NCBI GenBank assembly: GCA_020636505.1 | Contig: JACJXR010000002.1 | Location: forward strand, 124,001 to 188,000 | From: Chitinophagales bacterium | GTDB lineage: Bacteria; Bacteroidota; Bacteroidia; Chitinophagales; Chitinophagaceae | DNA: 64,000 bases | Direction: 5' to 3' | Shown here: in pieces, positions 53,725 to 62,418 of the stretch | Layout of the letters: the number at the start of each line of letters is the position of its first letter | Numbering within the stretch: position 1 is the first letter of the stretch | Made by a program: the position numbers and the translations under genes | The notes under the pieces: generated by a model | Database searches by the model: none | What the model was told of the DNA's origin: nothing | Seen by the model: only the letters and a program-made list of their open reading frames with translations

Positions 53725-54378
53725 TTATCTGGTGTAGTGAACTTGTTTTGATGCAGGAGGACGGTAGTAGTCTTTTTCTCTGGCATTCATTGTTTGATTG
53801 ATGCGCTCCGCATTACGAATACTATCAGCCTTGGTAATGTATATATCCTTGTGGTAGATCAAATCGTCCACCTGATATTCTTCAATTCTTTTCAATTGTC
53901 CGCTTTGCTCATCATAGTACCTCCACAAACCGTGACGTACTGTTCCTCTCGATGATTTTACGGCAACCAACTCTTGCCTTCCTGATACAGGATCTTCCAC
54001 CATGATGGTATCCACTTCCCTATCGGGATTCAACCCCCTGTACTGCCCCAAACAAACCAATTGGCCTTTTACGAAATACTTCACTTCACCATCCAGCACA
54101 TCGAACTTATAGTTCTCAATGGATACCAAATCGTAGGCATAATCCATTTTGTACCATGCACCCATCTTATCTCCGTGTTCATAGTTTCCGAACTCGGTAT
54201 AAGACGGCTCTCCCATACGCTCAGGCTCGGAATTCATCCACAAGCCGTGGCGTTTTCCCTTATTGTCAAGTTTGTTCAACTCAACATTGTGAGGTTTATC
54301 CGCCTTATGCTTTTGAGCATATGTTGGAGACATTGCGAACAGCAATGCAAAAACCAATATTATTCGATTGAAATTCAT
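53725..54378 (-). CDS. Small exported MORN-repeat-like protein
   Basis: A 217-residue protein with signal peptide (MNFNRIILVFALLFAMSPTYAQ) and MORN_2-like repeats (NKGKRHGLWMNSEPERMGEPS, HGDKMGAWYKMDYAYD, VRHGLWRYYDEQSGQLKRIEEY). It resembles the repeats of the large protein at 14611-16884 but lacks the TonB domain. The C-terminal part is basic and helical. Function unknown; it may be co-transcribed with the ABC ATPase downstream. Confidence 0.75.
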   Translation of the reverse strand: MNFNRIILVFALLFAMSPTYAQKHKADKPHNVELNKLDNKGKRHGLWMNSEPERMGEPSYTEFGNYEHGDKMGAWYKMDYAYDLVSIENYKFDVLDGEVKYFVKGQLVCLGQYRGLNPDREVDTIMVEDPVSGRQELVAVKSSRGTVRHGLWRYYDEQSGQLKRIEEYQVDDLIYHKDIYITKADSIRNAERINQTMNAREKDYYRPPASKQVHYTR

Positions 54379-54385
54379 TTATAGT

Positions 54386-54733
54386 TTATACCGAAAAAGA
54401 GGTACCGCATCCGCATGTACTGCTGGCATTCGGATTGTTGAACACAAAACCGCGCGCATTCAGTCCTTTTTGAAAATCCACCTCAATACCGAAAAGGTAT
54501 ATGCTATGGGCTTCTTTCATTATCACCGGTATACCCTCTATATCGTAAACGGTATCGTCGTCCTCTTTATTATCAAAACCCAGTACATATGTCAAACCGG
54601 AGCAGCCCCCGCCTTTGACACCCACACGCAAATACTGACCGTCTTCATAACCCTCGTGTTCACTTATCAATCGCTTCACCTCCGTTATTGCACCCGCCGT
54701 CAACTTCACCGGAGCATTTATTGCAGTTTCCAT
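54386..54733 (-). CDS. IscA/ErpA-type iron-sulfur cluster carrier (HesB family)
   Basis: A 115-residue A-type carrier with the three ligand cysteines in the pattern VKGGGCSGLTY and STCGCGTSFSV. It passes Fe-S clusters to apoproteins in the cytoplasm. The full suf or isc operon is not nearby. A perfect -7 box (TAACTTTG, 54754-54761 on the minus strand) lies 20 bases before the ATG. Whether it is IscA, ErpA or SufA cannot be decided from sequence alone. Confidence 0.93.
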   Translation of the reverse strand: METAINAPVKLTAGAITEVKRLISEHEGYEDGQYLRVGVKGGGCSGLTYVLGFDNKEDDDTVYDIEGIPVIMKEAHSIYLFGIEVDFQKGLNARGFVFNNPNASSTCGCGTSFSV

Positions 54734-54753
54734 TATATATTACAATTTTAATA

Positions 54754-54761
54754 CAAAGTTA
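54754..54761 (-). promoter_or_regulatory. Bacteroidetes -7 element (TAACTTTG) of the IscA-type gene
   Basis: Perfect TAnnTTTG on the minus strand, 20 bases before the ATG. Confidence 0.6.
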
Positions 54762-54862
54762 CCCTGTTAGGCCGCCGTATCCAAATAAAGAAGCCTTAAG
54801 AGCCTATTTGCCATCTAAATATATTGAAAAGAAAGGTATACCCGTTTGTAACCGAACATTTT

Positions 54863-54870
54863 TATATTTG
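54863..54870 (+). promoter_or_regulatory. Bacteroidetes -7 element (TATATTTG) of frr
   Basis: Perfect TAnnTTTG 22 bases before the frr ATG; the -33 element is not clear. Confidence 0.6.
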
Positions 54871-54892
54871 CCATTCGCAAAACGAATAAATT

Positions 54893-55456
54893 ATGAGCGA
54901 GTCAGTAGATATGATATTAGACGATGCCAGAGATCACATGAAAAAAGCAATCAGGCATCTTGAGACAGAACTTAGCCGTATACGCGCCGGTAAGGCCAAC
55001 CCTCAAATATTGGACGGTATACATGTAGACTACTACGGTAGCTCCACTCCACTCAACCAGGTGGCCAATGTTACAACACCGGATGCGAAAACCATCACCG
55101 TACAACCGTGGGAAAAGCAAATGTTGGGCGATATTGAGCGTGCCATCATAGCATCCAACATAGGATTGAACCCTCAAAATGATGGAGAAATAATAAGACT
55201 TTACTTACCGCCACTTACAGAAGAGCGCAGGAAAGAATTGGTTAAGCGTGTAAACGCCGAGGGTGAACATTCGAAAGTATCCATTCGTAATATTCGACGC
55301 GATGCGATAGAACAGATCAAAAAGCTGCAAAAGGATGGATTGAGTGAAGATGCAGCGAAAGATGCAGAAGGCGATGTTCAGGGAATGACCGACAAGCACA
55401 TTGCAATGATAGACCAGCACTGCAAAGACAAGGACAAAGAAATAATGACCGTATAA
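54893..55456 (+). CDS. frr: Ribosome recycling factor
   Basis: A 187-residue protein, normal length, with ELSRIRAGKANPQILDGIHVDYYG, TPLNQVANVTTPDAKTITVQPW and LPPLTEERRKELVKRVNAEGE, the key blocks of RRF. With EF-G it splits ribosomes after termination. Monocistronic, followed by a strong terminator. pyrH, a frequent neighbour, is absent. Confidence 0.98.
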   Translation: MSESVDMILDDARDHMKKAIRHLETELSRIRAGKANPQILDGIHVDYYGSSTPLNQVANVTTPDAKTITVQPWEKQMLGDIERAIIASNIGLNPQNDGEIIRLYLPPLTEERRKELVKRVNAEGEHSKVSIRNIRRDAIEQIKKLQKDGLSEDAAKDAEGDVQGMTDKHIAMIDQHCKDKDKEIMTV

Positions 55457-55461
55457 TAAGA

Positions 55462-55482
55462 AAGCCGCTCAATGAGCGGCTT
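55462..55482. terminator. Bidirectional terminator between frr and the EVE gene
   Basis: A 9-base stem (55462-55470 with 55474-55482), 3-base loop, T-rich tail on the plus strand (TTCTTTATTT); the convergent EVE gene stops at 55485. Confidence 0.9.
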
Positions 55483-55484
55483 CT

Positions 55485-55895
55485 TTATTTGACTTTACCC
55501 ATCTTCAATATTTTCTTGAACTCCGCCGCGCTGACTTTACTTACGGACAATCTTGCAAGCCTTACCAATTCCATTTCAGCAAGTGCAGGTTCTGCTTTGA
55601 TTGCAGCCAACGTTACCGGCTCAGGGACAGATTTTACCGGTTTTATATCAACAACCACCCAGTTCGTATCATCGGTTGTTGGGTCTTGATAAGCGGTTTT
55701 AATCACTTCGGCTATACCCACTATCTCTTTACCCTCGTTGCTGTGATAAAACAACACCTGGTCTCCCTTCTCCATTTCTTTCATATTGTTTCTGGCGGCA
55801 TAGTTGCGTACACCATCCCAAAAGGTCTTCTTGTCCTTCACAAATTGTTCCCAACTGTACTTGAAGGGTTCTGACTTCATCAACCAGTATTTCAT
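55485..55895 (-). CDS. EVE domain-containing protein
   Basis: A 136-residue protein, entirely an EVE domain: MKYWLMKSEPFKYSWEQFVKDK, WDGVRNYAARNNMKEMEKGDQVLFYHSN and the strand IVGIAEVIKTAYQDPT. EVE domains are PUA-related and bind modified bases in RNA or DNA; they are found in RNA metabolism and in some defence systems. There are no nuclease or restriction genes beside it, so a housekeeping role is more likely here. Confidence 0.92.
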   Translation of the reverse strand: MKYWLMKSEPFKYSWEQFVKDKKTFWDGVRNYAARNNMKEMEKGDQVLFYHSNEGKEIVGIAEVIKTAYQDPTTDDTNWVVVDIKPVKSVPEPVTLAAIKAEPALAEMELVRLARLSVSKVSAAEFKKILKMGKVK

Positions 55896-55921
55896 ATCAA
55901 TCGTTTATATCGTTAGTAAAG

Positions 55922-56887
55922 TTATTTGTCTCTTTGCAACAAGTAAGAAGCCAACTCGAACAACGGTTGCTTATGTGCATCACTCACCTCAATTTCTTCC
56001 AAGTTGCTAAAGGCCATATCCGAATAGCTTTGTACAGCTTGTCTGCAATGCTTGTCTGCACCTGTTGCTGTATATAATGCCAACATATCCCCTATCTTAT
56101 TGTCGTTGTCGGTTTTCAAGAGCTTATCAAGCTGTGCTTTCTGCTCGTTGTTTGCAGCCTCAATTGCTTTCAACAACAAATAGGTCTTCTTGTTCGCTTT
56201 TATGTCTCCCCCATTCTGTTTGCCTAACTTGTCGGTCTCTCCAAATGCATCCAAATAATCGTCTTGCAGTTGGAATGCAATACCCAAGTTCTTTCCGAAC
56301 TCATATATCTTATCGGCATTGTCTTCGCTCGCACCTCCTAGTATTGCTCCTATCTTAAGACTGCAAGCCAACAATACGGATGTTTTCAAAGCTATCATAT
56401 GGATATACTCGTCAATGGTCACATCGTTCCTGATTTCAAAATCCATATCCAACTGTTGGCCTTCACAAACCTCGATAGCTGTTTTGTTGAACAACTTAAA
56501 TATCTCAGGCAAATGATTTTTCACTTTGGCCAAATGCTCATATGCGTATATGCACAAGATATCTCCACTCAATATTCCTGCAGTCAGTCCATACTTGGCA
56601 TGAATGGTCTCCTTGCCTCTGCGCAAAGGAGCTTTGTCCATGATGTCGTCGTGAACAAGTGTAAAGTTGTGAAACAGCTCTATCGCAGTGGCGGCATGCA
56701 TAGCATCGTCACCTGCAGGTCCAAACATTTCATTACCCATCAAGCAAAGTGCCGGACGAACTCTTTTACCTCCGATACCCAAAAGGTATCTGCAAGGTTC
56801 ATATAATCCTATCGGTTGTTCGGGGAAAAGTCCTGTATCCGAAAACCGTTGTTCCAATTGTTGTACAAAATCCGTGAACTTGTGCAT
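55922..56887 (-). CDS. Polyprenyl synthetase (trans-isoprenyl diphosphate synthase)
   Basis: A 321-residue enzyme with the first aspartate-rich motif (HDDIMD, Asp80/81-Asp84), GGKRVRPALCL and the second motif (QLQDDYLDAFGE). It condenses isopentenyl diphosphate onto an allylic primer. The product chain length (geranylgeranyl, or longer for menaquinone) cannot be read directly. It is the last gene of the lpxK-rnr-polyprenyl synthetase run, 3 bases after rnr. Confidence 0.93.
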   Translation of the reverse strand: MHKFTDFVQQLEQRFSDTGLFPEQPIGLYEPCRYLLGIGGKRVRPALCLMGNEMFGPAGDDAMHAATAIELFHNFTLVHDDIMDKAPLRRGKETIHAKYGLTAGILSGDILCIYAYEHLAKVKNHLPEIFKLFNKTAIEVCEGQQLDMDFEIRNDVTIDEYIHMIALKTSVLLACSLKIGAILGGASEDNADKIYEFGKNLGIAFQLQDDYLDAFGETDKLGKQNGGDIKANKKTYLLLKAIEAANNEQKAQLDKLLKTDNDNKIGDMLALYTATGADKHCRQAVQSYSDMAFSNLEEIEVSDAHKQPLFELASYLLQRDK

Positions 56888-56890
56888 CGA

Positions 56891-58918
56891 CTATCTTTTG
56901 CGTCGTGTGTTTTTATTCGTGTATTTTTTCTGCATGGTAACCTTGCCCCTAACCCTGGGTTGAGCATCCAAAACCTCCAGCAAAGTAAAATCAATTTGCC
57001 TTTTTTCCAGATTGGTGGCCACTACCCGTATTTTCACTTTATCACCTATACCGAAACGCATACCCGTACGTCTACCCACCAATGCATACTCACCATCCCT
57101 AAGTTCAAATTCATCAATGTCTATCAAGTCTGATATGGGAACCATGCCCTCACATTTATGTTCGATGGTCTCTGCCCAGAAGCCAAAGCCGGCAACACCG
57201 CTGACAATCGCATCGAAATCGCCACCAATATACTCCTGCATGTATTCCACCTGCTTGTATTTGTTGGCGGCTCTTTCCGAGTCCATAGCATGTCGCTCTT
57301 GGTCGGAGCAGTGGCGGCACTGTTGTTCAAGATGCTTGATGGGTTTAATATCACCTGCCAAACACTCTGCCAAAATCCTATGCACCAACACATCCGGATA
57401 ACGGCGAATAGGCGATGTGAAATGGCAATAATGCGCAAAGCCCAATCCGTAGTGCCCGATATTGTCTGTGGTATACACGGCCTTTGCCATAGTACGAATA
57501 CCCAATGTTTCCAACACATGTTGCTCAGGCTTGCCATGTGCCAACTGCAACATCTCGTTAAACGACTGTGCAATTGCTTGAGGTGTATTCGTACTAAACT
57601 TGTGTCCGTATTGTGCGGCGAATGTGGTGAACACCTTCAGTTTATCTTCATCAGGTTCATCATGGACCCTGTACGGGAATGGCACAGGTTTGTCTTTGAA
57701 TGTAACCGACGATACATACTCCGCCACTTTTCGGTTGGCCAATAGCATCAACTCTTCTATCAACTGATGAGCTTCTTTGCTTTCCTTTACCACAATACCT
57801 ATCGGCTTGCCCTTCTCATCAAGTTTGAAACGCACCTCTTGAGACGAGAAATTTATCGCTCCTTTCGTGAACCTTTGCCTACGAAGCTCTTGAGCCATCT
57901 CGTTAAGTAGAAGTAATTCTTTGGAATGATCTCCCTCAGCCCCCTCTATTATTTCTTGAACATCTTCGTAAGTGAAACGACGTTTGGACCTAATAGCTGT
58001 TCTGCCCAACCAAGTATCCTTCACCTCTCCTTTCTTGTTTATTTTAAATACTGCAGAGAATGTATACTTATCCTCATCGGGACGAAGTGAGCATAGTTCG
58101 TTAGAGACTCTTTCCGGCAACATCGGCAAAACCCTATCCGGCAAGTATACACTTGTAGCCCTACGGTATGCTTCTTTATCCAATTCGGAACCTGCCTCCA
58201 CATAATGGCTTACATCAGCAATATGTACACCCACTTCGTAATAACCACCTTTCAAAGTCTTTATGGAAATGGCATCATCAAAATCTTTTGCATCTACAGG
58301 ATCAATTGTAAATGTCAACTCGCCACGCATATCTCTGCGATGCTTTACATCTTCATCGGAAACGCCTTCGGGAAAACGTGCCGCTATCTCCAATGCTTCG
58401 TCGCTAAAAGTGAGTGGGAAACCATTTTCCACCAATATGCCTTGCATGGCTATCTCATTGGCGGTTTCGTTCGTCAATATGCTGATTATCTCACCTACCG
58501 GATTTTTGGTATTGCCGGACCATTCCACAATTTTGGCTATACTCTTATCTCCATCCTTCGCTCCATTTAGCAGATGCAGCGGAATAAATATGTCAACGGG
58601 CATTTTATCGGAATCGGGAACGAGAAAAGCAAAATGCTTGTGCACTTCCACCCTTCCACTGAACTCGGATTGTTTTCTGCTTATGACTTCTTTTATCACG
58701 CCTTCAGGGCGAGCACCAAACTTTTTCCCTCTTGTGGAAACCTCCACACGTACTTCGTCACCGTTAAGTGCGTTCCTAATGTTTTCTCGCTTAACGAGCA
58801 CATCCTTCTCCAACCCATCGACAATAACATAACCCAAGCCTGAGCGGGTAACTTCCAGCGTACCTTTGTACAGCTGCTTACCCGAACTGCTGACCTTCTT
58901 CTTCTTTTTCTTCGCCAT
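56891..58918 (-). CDS. rnr: Ribonuclease R
   Basis: A 675-residue exoribonuclease: basic Lys-rich N-terminus, cold-shock-like RNA-binding domains (to about 160), the RNB catalytic domain with DPVDAKDFDDAISIK (metal-binding aspartates) and IRRYPDVLVHR, and a C-terminal S1 domain (about 580-650) ending in a basic tail. It degrades structured RNA 3' to 5'. The start lies inside the last 41 bases of lpxK, so the two are co-transcribed. Its length is short of enterobacterial RNase R (no N-terminal HTH), normal for Bacteroidetes. Confidence 0.96.
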   Translation of the reverse strand: MAKKKKKKVSSSGKQLYKGTLEVTRSGLGYVIVDGLEKDVLVKRENIRNALNGDEVRVEVSTRGKKFGARPEGVIKEVISRKQSEFSGRVEVHKHFAFLVPDSDKMPVDIFIPLHLLNGAKDGDKSIAKIVEWSGNTKNPVGEIISILTNETANEIAMQGILVENGFPLTFSDEALEIAARFPEGVSDEDVKHRRDMRGELTFTIDPVDAKDFDDAISIKTLKGGYYEVGVHIADVSHYVEAGSELDKEAYRRATSVYLPDRVLPMLPERVSNELCSLRPDEDKYTFSAVFKINKKGEVKDTWLGRTAIRSKRRFTYEDVQEIIEGAEGDHSKELLLLNEMAQELRRQRFTKGAINFSSQEVRFKLDEKGKPIGIVVKESKEAHQLIEELMLLANRKVAEYVSSVTFKDKPVPFPYRVHDEPDEDKLKVFTTFAAQYGHKFSTNTPQAIAQSFNEMLQLAHGKPEQHVLETLGIRTMAKAVYTTDNIGHYGLGFAHYCHFTSPIRRYPDVLVHRILAECLAGDIKPIKHLEQQCRHCSDQERHAMDSERAANKYKQVEYMQEYIGGDFDAIVSGVAGFGFWAETIEHKCEGMVPISDLIDIDEFELRDGEYALVGRRTGMRFGIGDKVKIRVVATNLEKRQIDFTLLEVLDAQPRVRGKVTMQKKYTNKNTRRKR

Positions 58919-60014
58919 AATACATCATATTGTTTTCGTTGATGGTTTGCTCCACATATTCTGATACAAACTTGTCGAACTTTGCAGCACCATCATACAG
59001 GAAAGACACTTGTATGGGTAGTACCGCTACAGTAACACCCCATTCTTTCATTTTTTGTGCATGAAGATGTAAACGTGTTGCATCTTTTTCCGTGGTCAAA
59101 ATTATCTTTTCTTGCACATCCCAGTTATCATAAGCCGATTTTATTTCTTCCATATCACCACTAAGGAAGTAATGGTGGTCTTTATACGAAAGCACATGCA
59201 CATCCGTCGCCAAAGATTCCAAATGCTGTATCAATGGTTGCGGCTTGGCGATACCACATACCAAGATGACACTCTTATTGTCTATACTCACCGTCTGGCG
59301 AGTAAACACATCGTATGCTGTACCGTAATCGATTTTTGTAAAGAACAGGTTCTGATGTGCGTGTGGAGCGATCTTTTGTTTTATCTCATCCGCTTGAGCC
59401 TCACTTAAATTCGGCGGACATTTTGAAACAATTATGGTATCTGCGCGCTTATAAGCACTTCTGTTCTCTCTCAAATTGCCCATCGGCAAAATCCTATCCG
59501 TATAAAAAGGCTTGGCATAGTCCGTAATAAGCATATTCAATCCCGGCTTTACTGAGCGGTGCTGAAATGCATCGTCCAACAAAACCACTTCAACATAAGG
59601 AGTCTTCTGAAGCAACATAGGTATACCTATCATCCTTTCTTCAGCCACACTCACCACAAGTTCAGGGAACTTCATATGGTACTGCATAGGCTCGTCACCA
59701 ATCTTGAGTGCATTGGTTTCAAAATCCGCCAAAAGGAATCCTTGAGTTCTTCTTTTATAACCTCTACTCATGGTCGCAACACGATACCTGTATTGCAGCA
59801 AACGAATGAGATATTCTATATGAGGTGTTTTTCCAGTTCCACCGACAGACAAATTTCCCACACTTATCACCGGCACACTGAACTCGACACTGGAGAAAAA
59901 ACCGCTGTCATAAAGCCTATTGCGCAACCACAACACAGCCCCATAGACCAATGCCAATGGATAAAGCAAAACCCTTACAACAGAAAAAATATAATACAAA
60001 AAATTATTACGCAT
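58878..60014 (-). CDS. lpxK: Tetraacyldisaccharide 4'-kinase
   Basis: A 378-residue inner-membrane kinase: N-terminal membrane helix (YIFSVVRVLLYPLALVYGAVLW), Walker A in SVGNLSVGGTGKTPH (GGTGKT at 58-63), DDAFQHRSVKPGLNML and the C-terminal TTEKDATRL. It phosphorylates the lipid A disaccharide precursor. First gene of an operon with rnr and the polyprenyl synthetase; a near-consensus -7 box (TACCTTTA, 60041-60048, minus strand) lies 26 bases upstream. Confidence 0.96.
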   Translation of the reverse strand: MRNNFLYYIFSVVRVLLYPLALVYGAVLWLRNRLYDSGFFSSVEFSVPVISVGNLSVGGTGKTPHIEYLIRLLQYRYRVATMSRGYKRRTQGFLLADFETNALKIGDEPMQYHMKFPELVVSVAEERMIGIPMLLQKTPYVEVVLLDDAFQHRSVKPGLNMLITDYAKPFYTDRILPMGNLRENRSAYKRADTIIVSKCPPNLSEAQADEIKQKIAPHAHQNLFFTKIDYGTAYDVFTRQTVSIDNKSVILVCGIAKPQPLIQHLESLATDVHVLSYKDHHYFLSGDMEEIKSAYDNWDVQEKIILTTEKDATRLHLHAQKMKEWGVTVAVLPIQVSFLYDGAAKFDKFVSEYVEQTINENNMMYYGEEKEEEGQQFG

Positions 60015-60040
60015 GTTTCTTCCCTCTGATAATCAATGAT

Positions 60041-60048
60041 TAAAGGTA
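60041..60048 (-). promoter_or_regulatory. Near-consensus -7 element (TACCTTTA) of the lpxK operon
   Basis: One mismatch to TAnnTTTG, on the minus strand 26 bases before the lpxK ATG. Confidence 0.4.
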
Positions 60049-60156
60049 CGCACACAATATGAAACAGAATAAATAGACATGGCAATATATCATATTAAAC
60101 AAATTGTTAAAAATATCTCCTTGTTTTTGTATATTTAATTACATAAATCAATCAAT

Positions 60157-62331
60157 TTGCTCCATCTCGGCTATGCACGAAACCTTGTGTGTATGTTGTT
60201 CTTATTCTCAATAAGCAACATAAACAACCTGCATGCACAGCAAATTCCTTGTCCCCAAAATCTAGATTTCGAGCAAGGCACATTCGCCAACTGGCTGTTT
60301 TTTACCGGTAACTGTTGTCCTGTTGTCACACCTACATATTCAGGTGCAATTTTCGGCAGACATACCCTTATGTTTGGTCAGGCGTTTGATAGATACGGTG
60401 GGTTCCCGACCGTTGCACCGGGAGGAGGGATGTATTCTTTAAAGCTCGGTAACGACAGTGCAAGATGGCAAGCTGAGAGAGCCAGATATTATGTACAAGT
60501 ACCTCAAGGACAAAATTCATACGCTTTGGTGTATAGATATGCCGTTGTTTTTCAGGACCCCGGACACGTACCTGCCGACCAACCCAAGTTTGAGGTTAAC
60601 GTATATGACTCTGCGACAGGGAAAAAGATCGATTGTAACAACCACTTGTATGTGGCGTCATCCAACTTACCCGGATTTAAGCAGTCGACAGTAGACCAAA
60701 CAGTTTATTATCGTGACTGGACAACGGCAACAATAGATTTCAATGGACTTGGCGGCCATACCCTTGCCATTGACTTTACTACAGCAGACTGCGGTCAGGG
60801 TGGACATTTCGGTTATGGATATCTAGACTTAAGCTGTGGCATGTACGAAGTATACAACATCAATTGCAAGCCAGACCCATCCATTACTCTGAATGCACCT
60901 CCGGGTTTCCAACAATACATTTGGATGGATACCGCTTTCGGACTGGTGTACGGATATAATGAGAGTATGACCATACCAACGCCGACAAAAACCATAAAAT
61001 TCGCAGTGATACTGAAACCTTATGCAGGTTTTGGTTGCGATGACACGCTATACACAACGGTGAAACTATCCGAGCTGATAACACAAACATCAAGCGACAC
61101 GATCATTTGTGAAGGCAGTACCGCAAAACTTGTGGTGAAAAGCAACAGCCTGGGCACGCCTCTTACTTATCAATGGACACCCGGCAACACACTTTCATGT
61201 TCTTTATGCGACAGTGCAATTGCCTGGCCGAAAACCACCACAAAATATTATGTGTCTGTATCTGATACAGCGGGTTGCCTAAAACGAGACAGTGTACTTG
61301 TTACAGTAAGAGATTCTGTAAATCCAAGTATCGTCTCCAATTTGGACTCACTTTGTGAATATGAATTTGTGGAAATAACCAATACAGCGCAAAACCCTGC
61401 TACTGCCGGATACTTCTGGGATCTCGGTGAAACCGGAGAAATACTGTCAGGATTCGGTACACAGAAGATAACGGCTGATTGGGTTCAGCCCGGAAAAAAA
61501 CGCGTGATACTCAAGATCACCAATGAGGGATGTATAGAGCGTGATACGATAGACATATATGTAAAAGACAAGCCCGATGCCGTAATAACGGCTCCTACTG
61601 ATGCTTGCTTGGGAGATACCGTGGTAATGACCACAAATCCTGAAAATGCCACCTACTATTGGCATGTGGATGATTATGACATACAAGACAGGCGCTATAA
61701 AGATGAGTATCGCATAGGATGGACAACCGTCGGAAAGAAAAAAATGGAACTGTTCTTATATAGCGACGATGGCTGCTATGACAGTACCACACATGAAATA
61801 GCGATACATGAGGTACCTGAAGCGAAAATAGAAAGTGACGACAATGATCTTTGCTCCGGCAAAAAGTTTGACCTTGCAACGAAAGAAGGAAGCAGATACA
61901 GTTATTCATGGACACCACCTCAATACTTCCTCGAAAACGACAGACCCGAAGTATCGGGCATAGCGGAAAGAACCGGTTATGTTTACCTGACTGTCATCAA
62001 CCAGTGGCAGTGTACAGCACAGGACTCGTTTTTCATATATGCAGGACCATGCTGCGAAGTATTTATGCCCGATGCCTTCACACCTAACGGAGATGGGCGA
62101 AATGACACCTACCACCCTGTGGATATGCGCAGGAATGTGATGGTCTACTTCATGATAGTCAATCGATGGGGAGAAGTATTGTACGAAAGCAACATTGACG
62201 ACGGACGTGGTTGGGATGGCATGTACGATGGCAAACCCGCGCCCACGGGCACATACAACTACTTATTGCGCTATTTATGTGACAATAGCGAAGAATTCTC
62301 CAAAAAGGGCAATTTCATCCTCATCAGGTAA
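60157..62331 (+). CDS. T9SS cargo protein with type B (gliding-associated) C-terminal domain
   Basis: A 724-residue exported protein. The frame begins with TTG at 60157 (ATG at 60193 is an alternative); either keeps a hydrophobic signal ending NLHAQQ. Residues 30-230 form a jelly-roll-like domain (CPQNLDFEQGTFANWLFFTGN), followed by Ig/PKD-like domains (about 255-620) with many cysteines. The last 90 residues (CEVFMPDAFTPNGDGRND to NFILIR) are the type B sorting domain, which sends the protein through T9SS to the surface. Likely an adhesin or part of the motility or biofilm surface. A second adhesin gene follows 87 bases downstream. Confidence 0.92.
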   Translation: MLHLGYARNLVCMLFLFSISNINNLHAQQIPCPQNLDFEQGTFANWLFFTGNCCPVVTPTYSGAIFGRHTLMFGQAFDRYGGFPTVAPGGGMYSLKLGNDSARWQAERARYYVQVPQGQNSYALVYRYAVVFQDPGHVPADQPKFEVNVYDSATGKKIDCNNHLYVASSNLPGFKQSTVDQTVYYRDWTTATIDFNGLGGHTLAIDFTTADCGQGGHFGYGYLDLSCGMYEVYNINCKPDPSITLNAPPGFQQYIWMDTAFGLVYGYNESMTIPTPTKTIKFAVILKPYAGFGCDDTLYTTVKLSELITQTSSDTIICEGSTAKLVVKSNSLGTPLTYQWTPGNTLSCSLCDSAIAWPKTTTKYYVSVSDTAGCLKRDSVLVTVRDSVNPSIVSNLDSLCEYEFVEITNTAQNPATAGYFWDLGETGEILSGFGTQKITADWVQPGKKRVILKITNEGCIERDTIDIYVKDKPDAVITAPTDACLGDTVVMTTNPENATYYWHVDDYDIQDRRYKDEYRIGWTTVGKKKMELFLYSDDGCYDSTTHEIAIHEVPEAKIESDDNDLCSGKKFDLATKEGSRYSYSWTPPQYFLENDRPEVSGIAERTGYVYLTVINQWQCTAQDSFFIYAGPCCEVFMPDAFTPNGDGRNDTYHPVDMRRNVMVYFMIVNRWGEVLYESNIDDGRGWDGMYDGKPAPTGTYNYLLRYLCDNSEEFSKKGNFILIR

Positions 62332-62418
62332 CAATTTTTTTACCGGTTTCGCCTAACCATAAGTTAATATTACCCGTCTATAACCCTGTAACAATCAATC
62401 TTAAAGCCACTCTTTTCT

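Noticed and set aside
53725..54378. MORN-repeat protein as an antitoxin of a YwqK/YwqJ-type toxin pair
   Set aside because: It carries a signal peptide and no toxin gene is adjacent; the name similarity comes only from the repeat.
54893..55895. EVE protein as part of a defence island
   Set aside because: Its neighbours are frr and isoprenoid/RNA genes with normal housekeeping roles; no restriction, CRISPR or toxin genes nearby.
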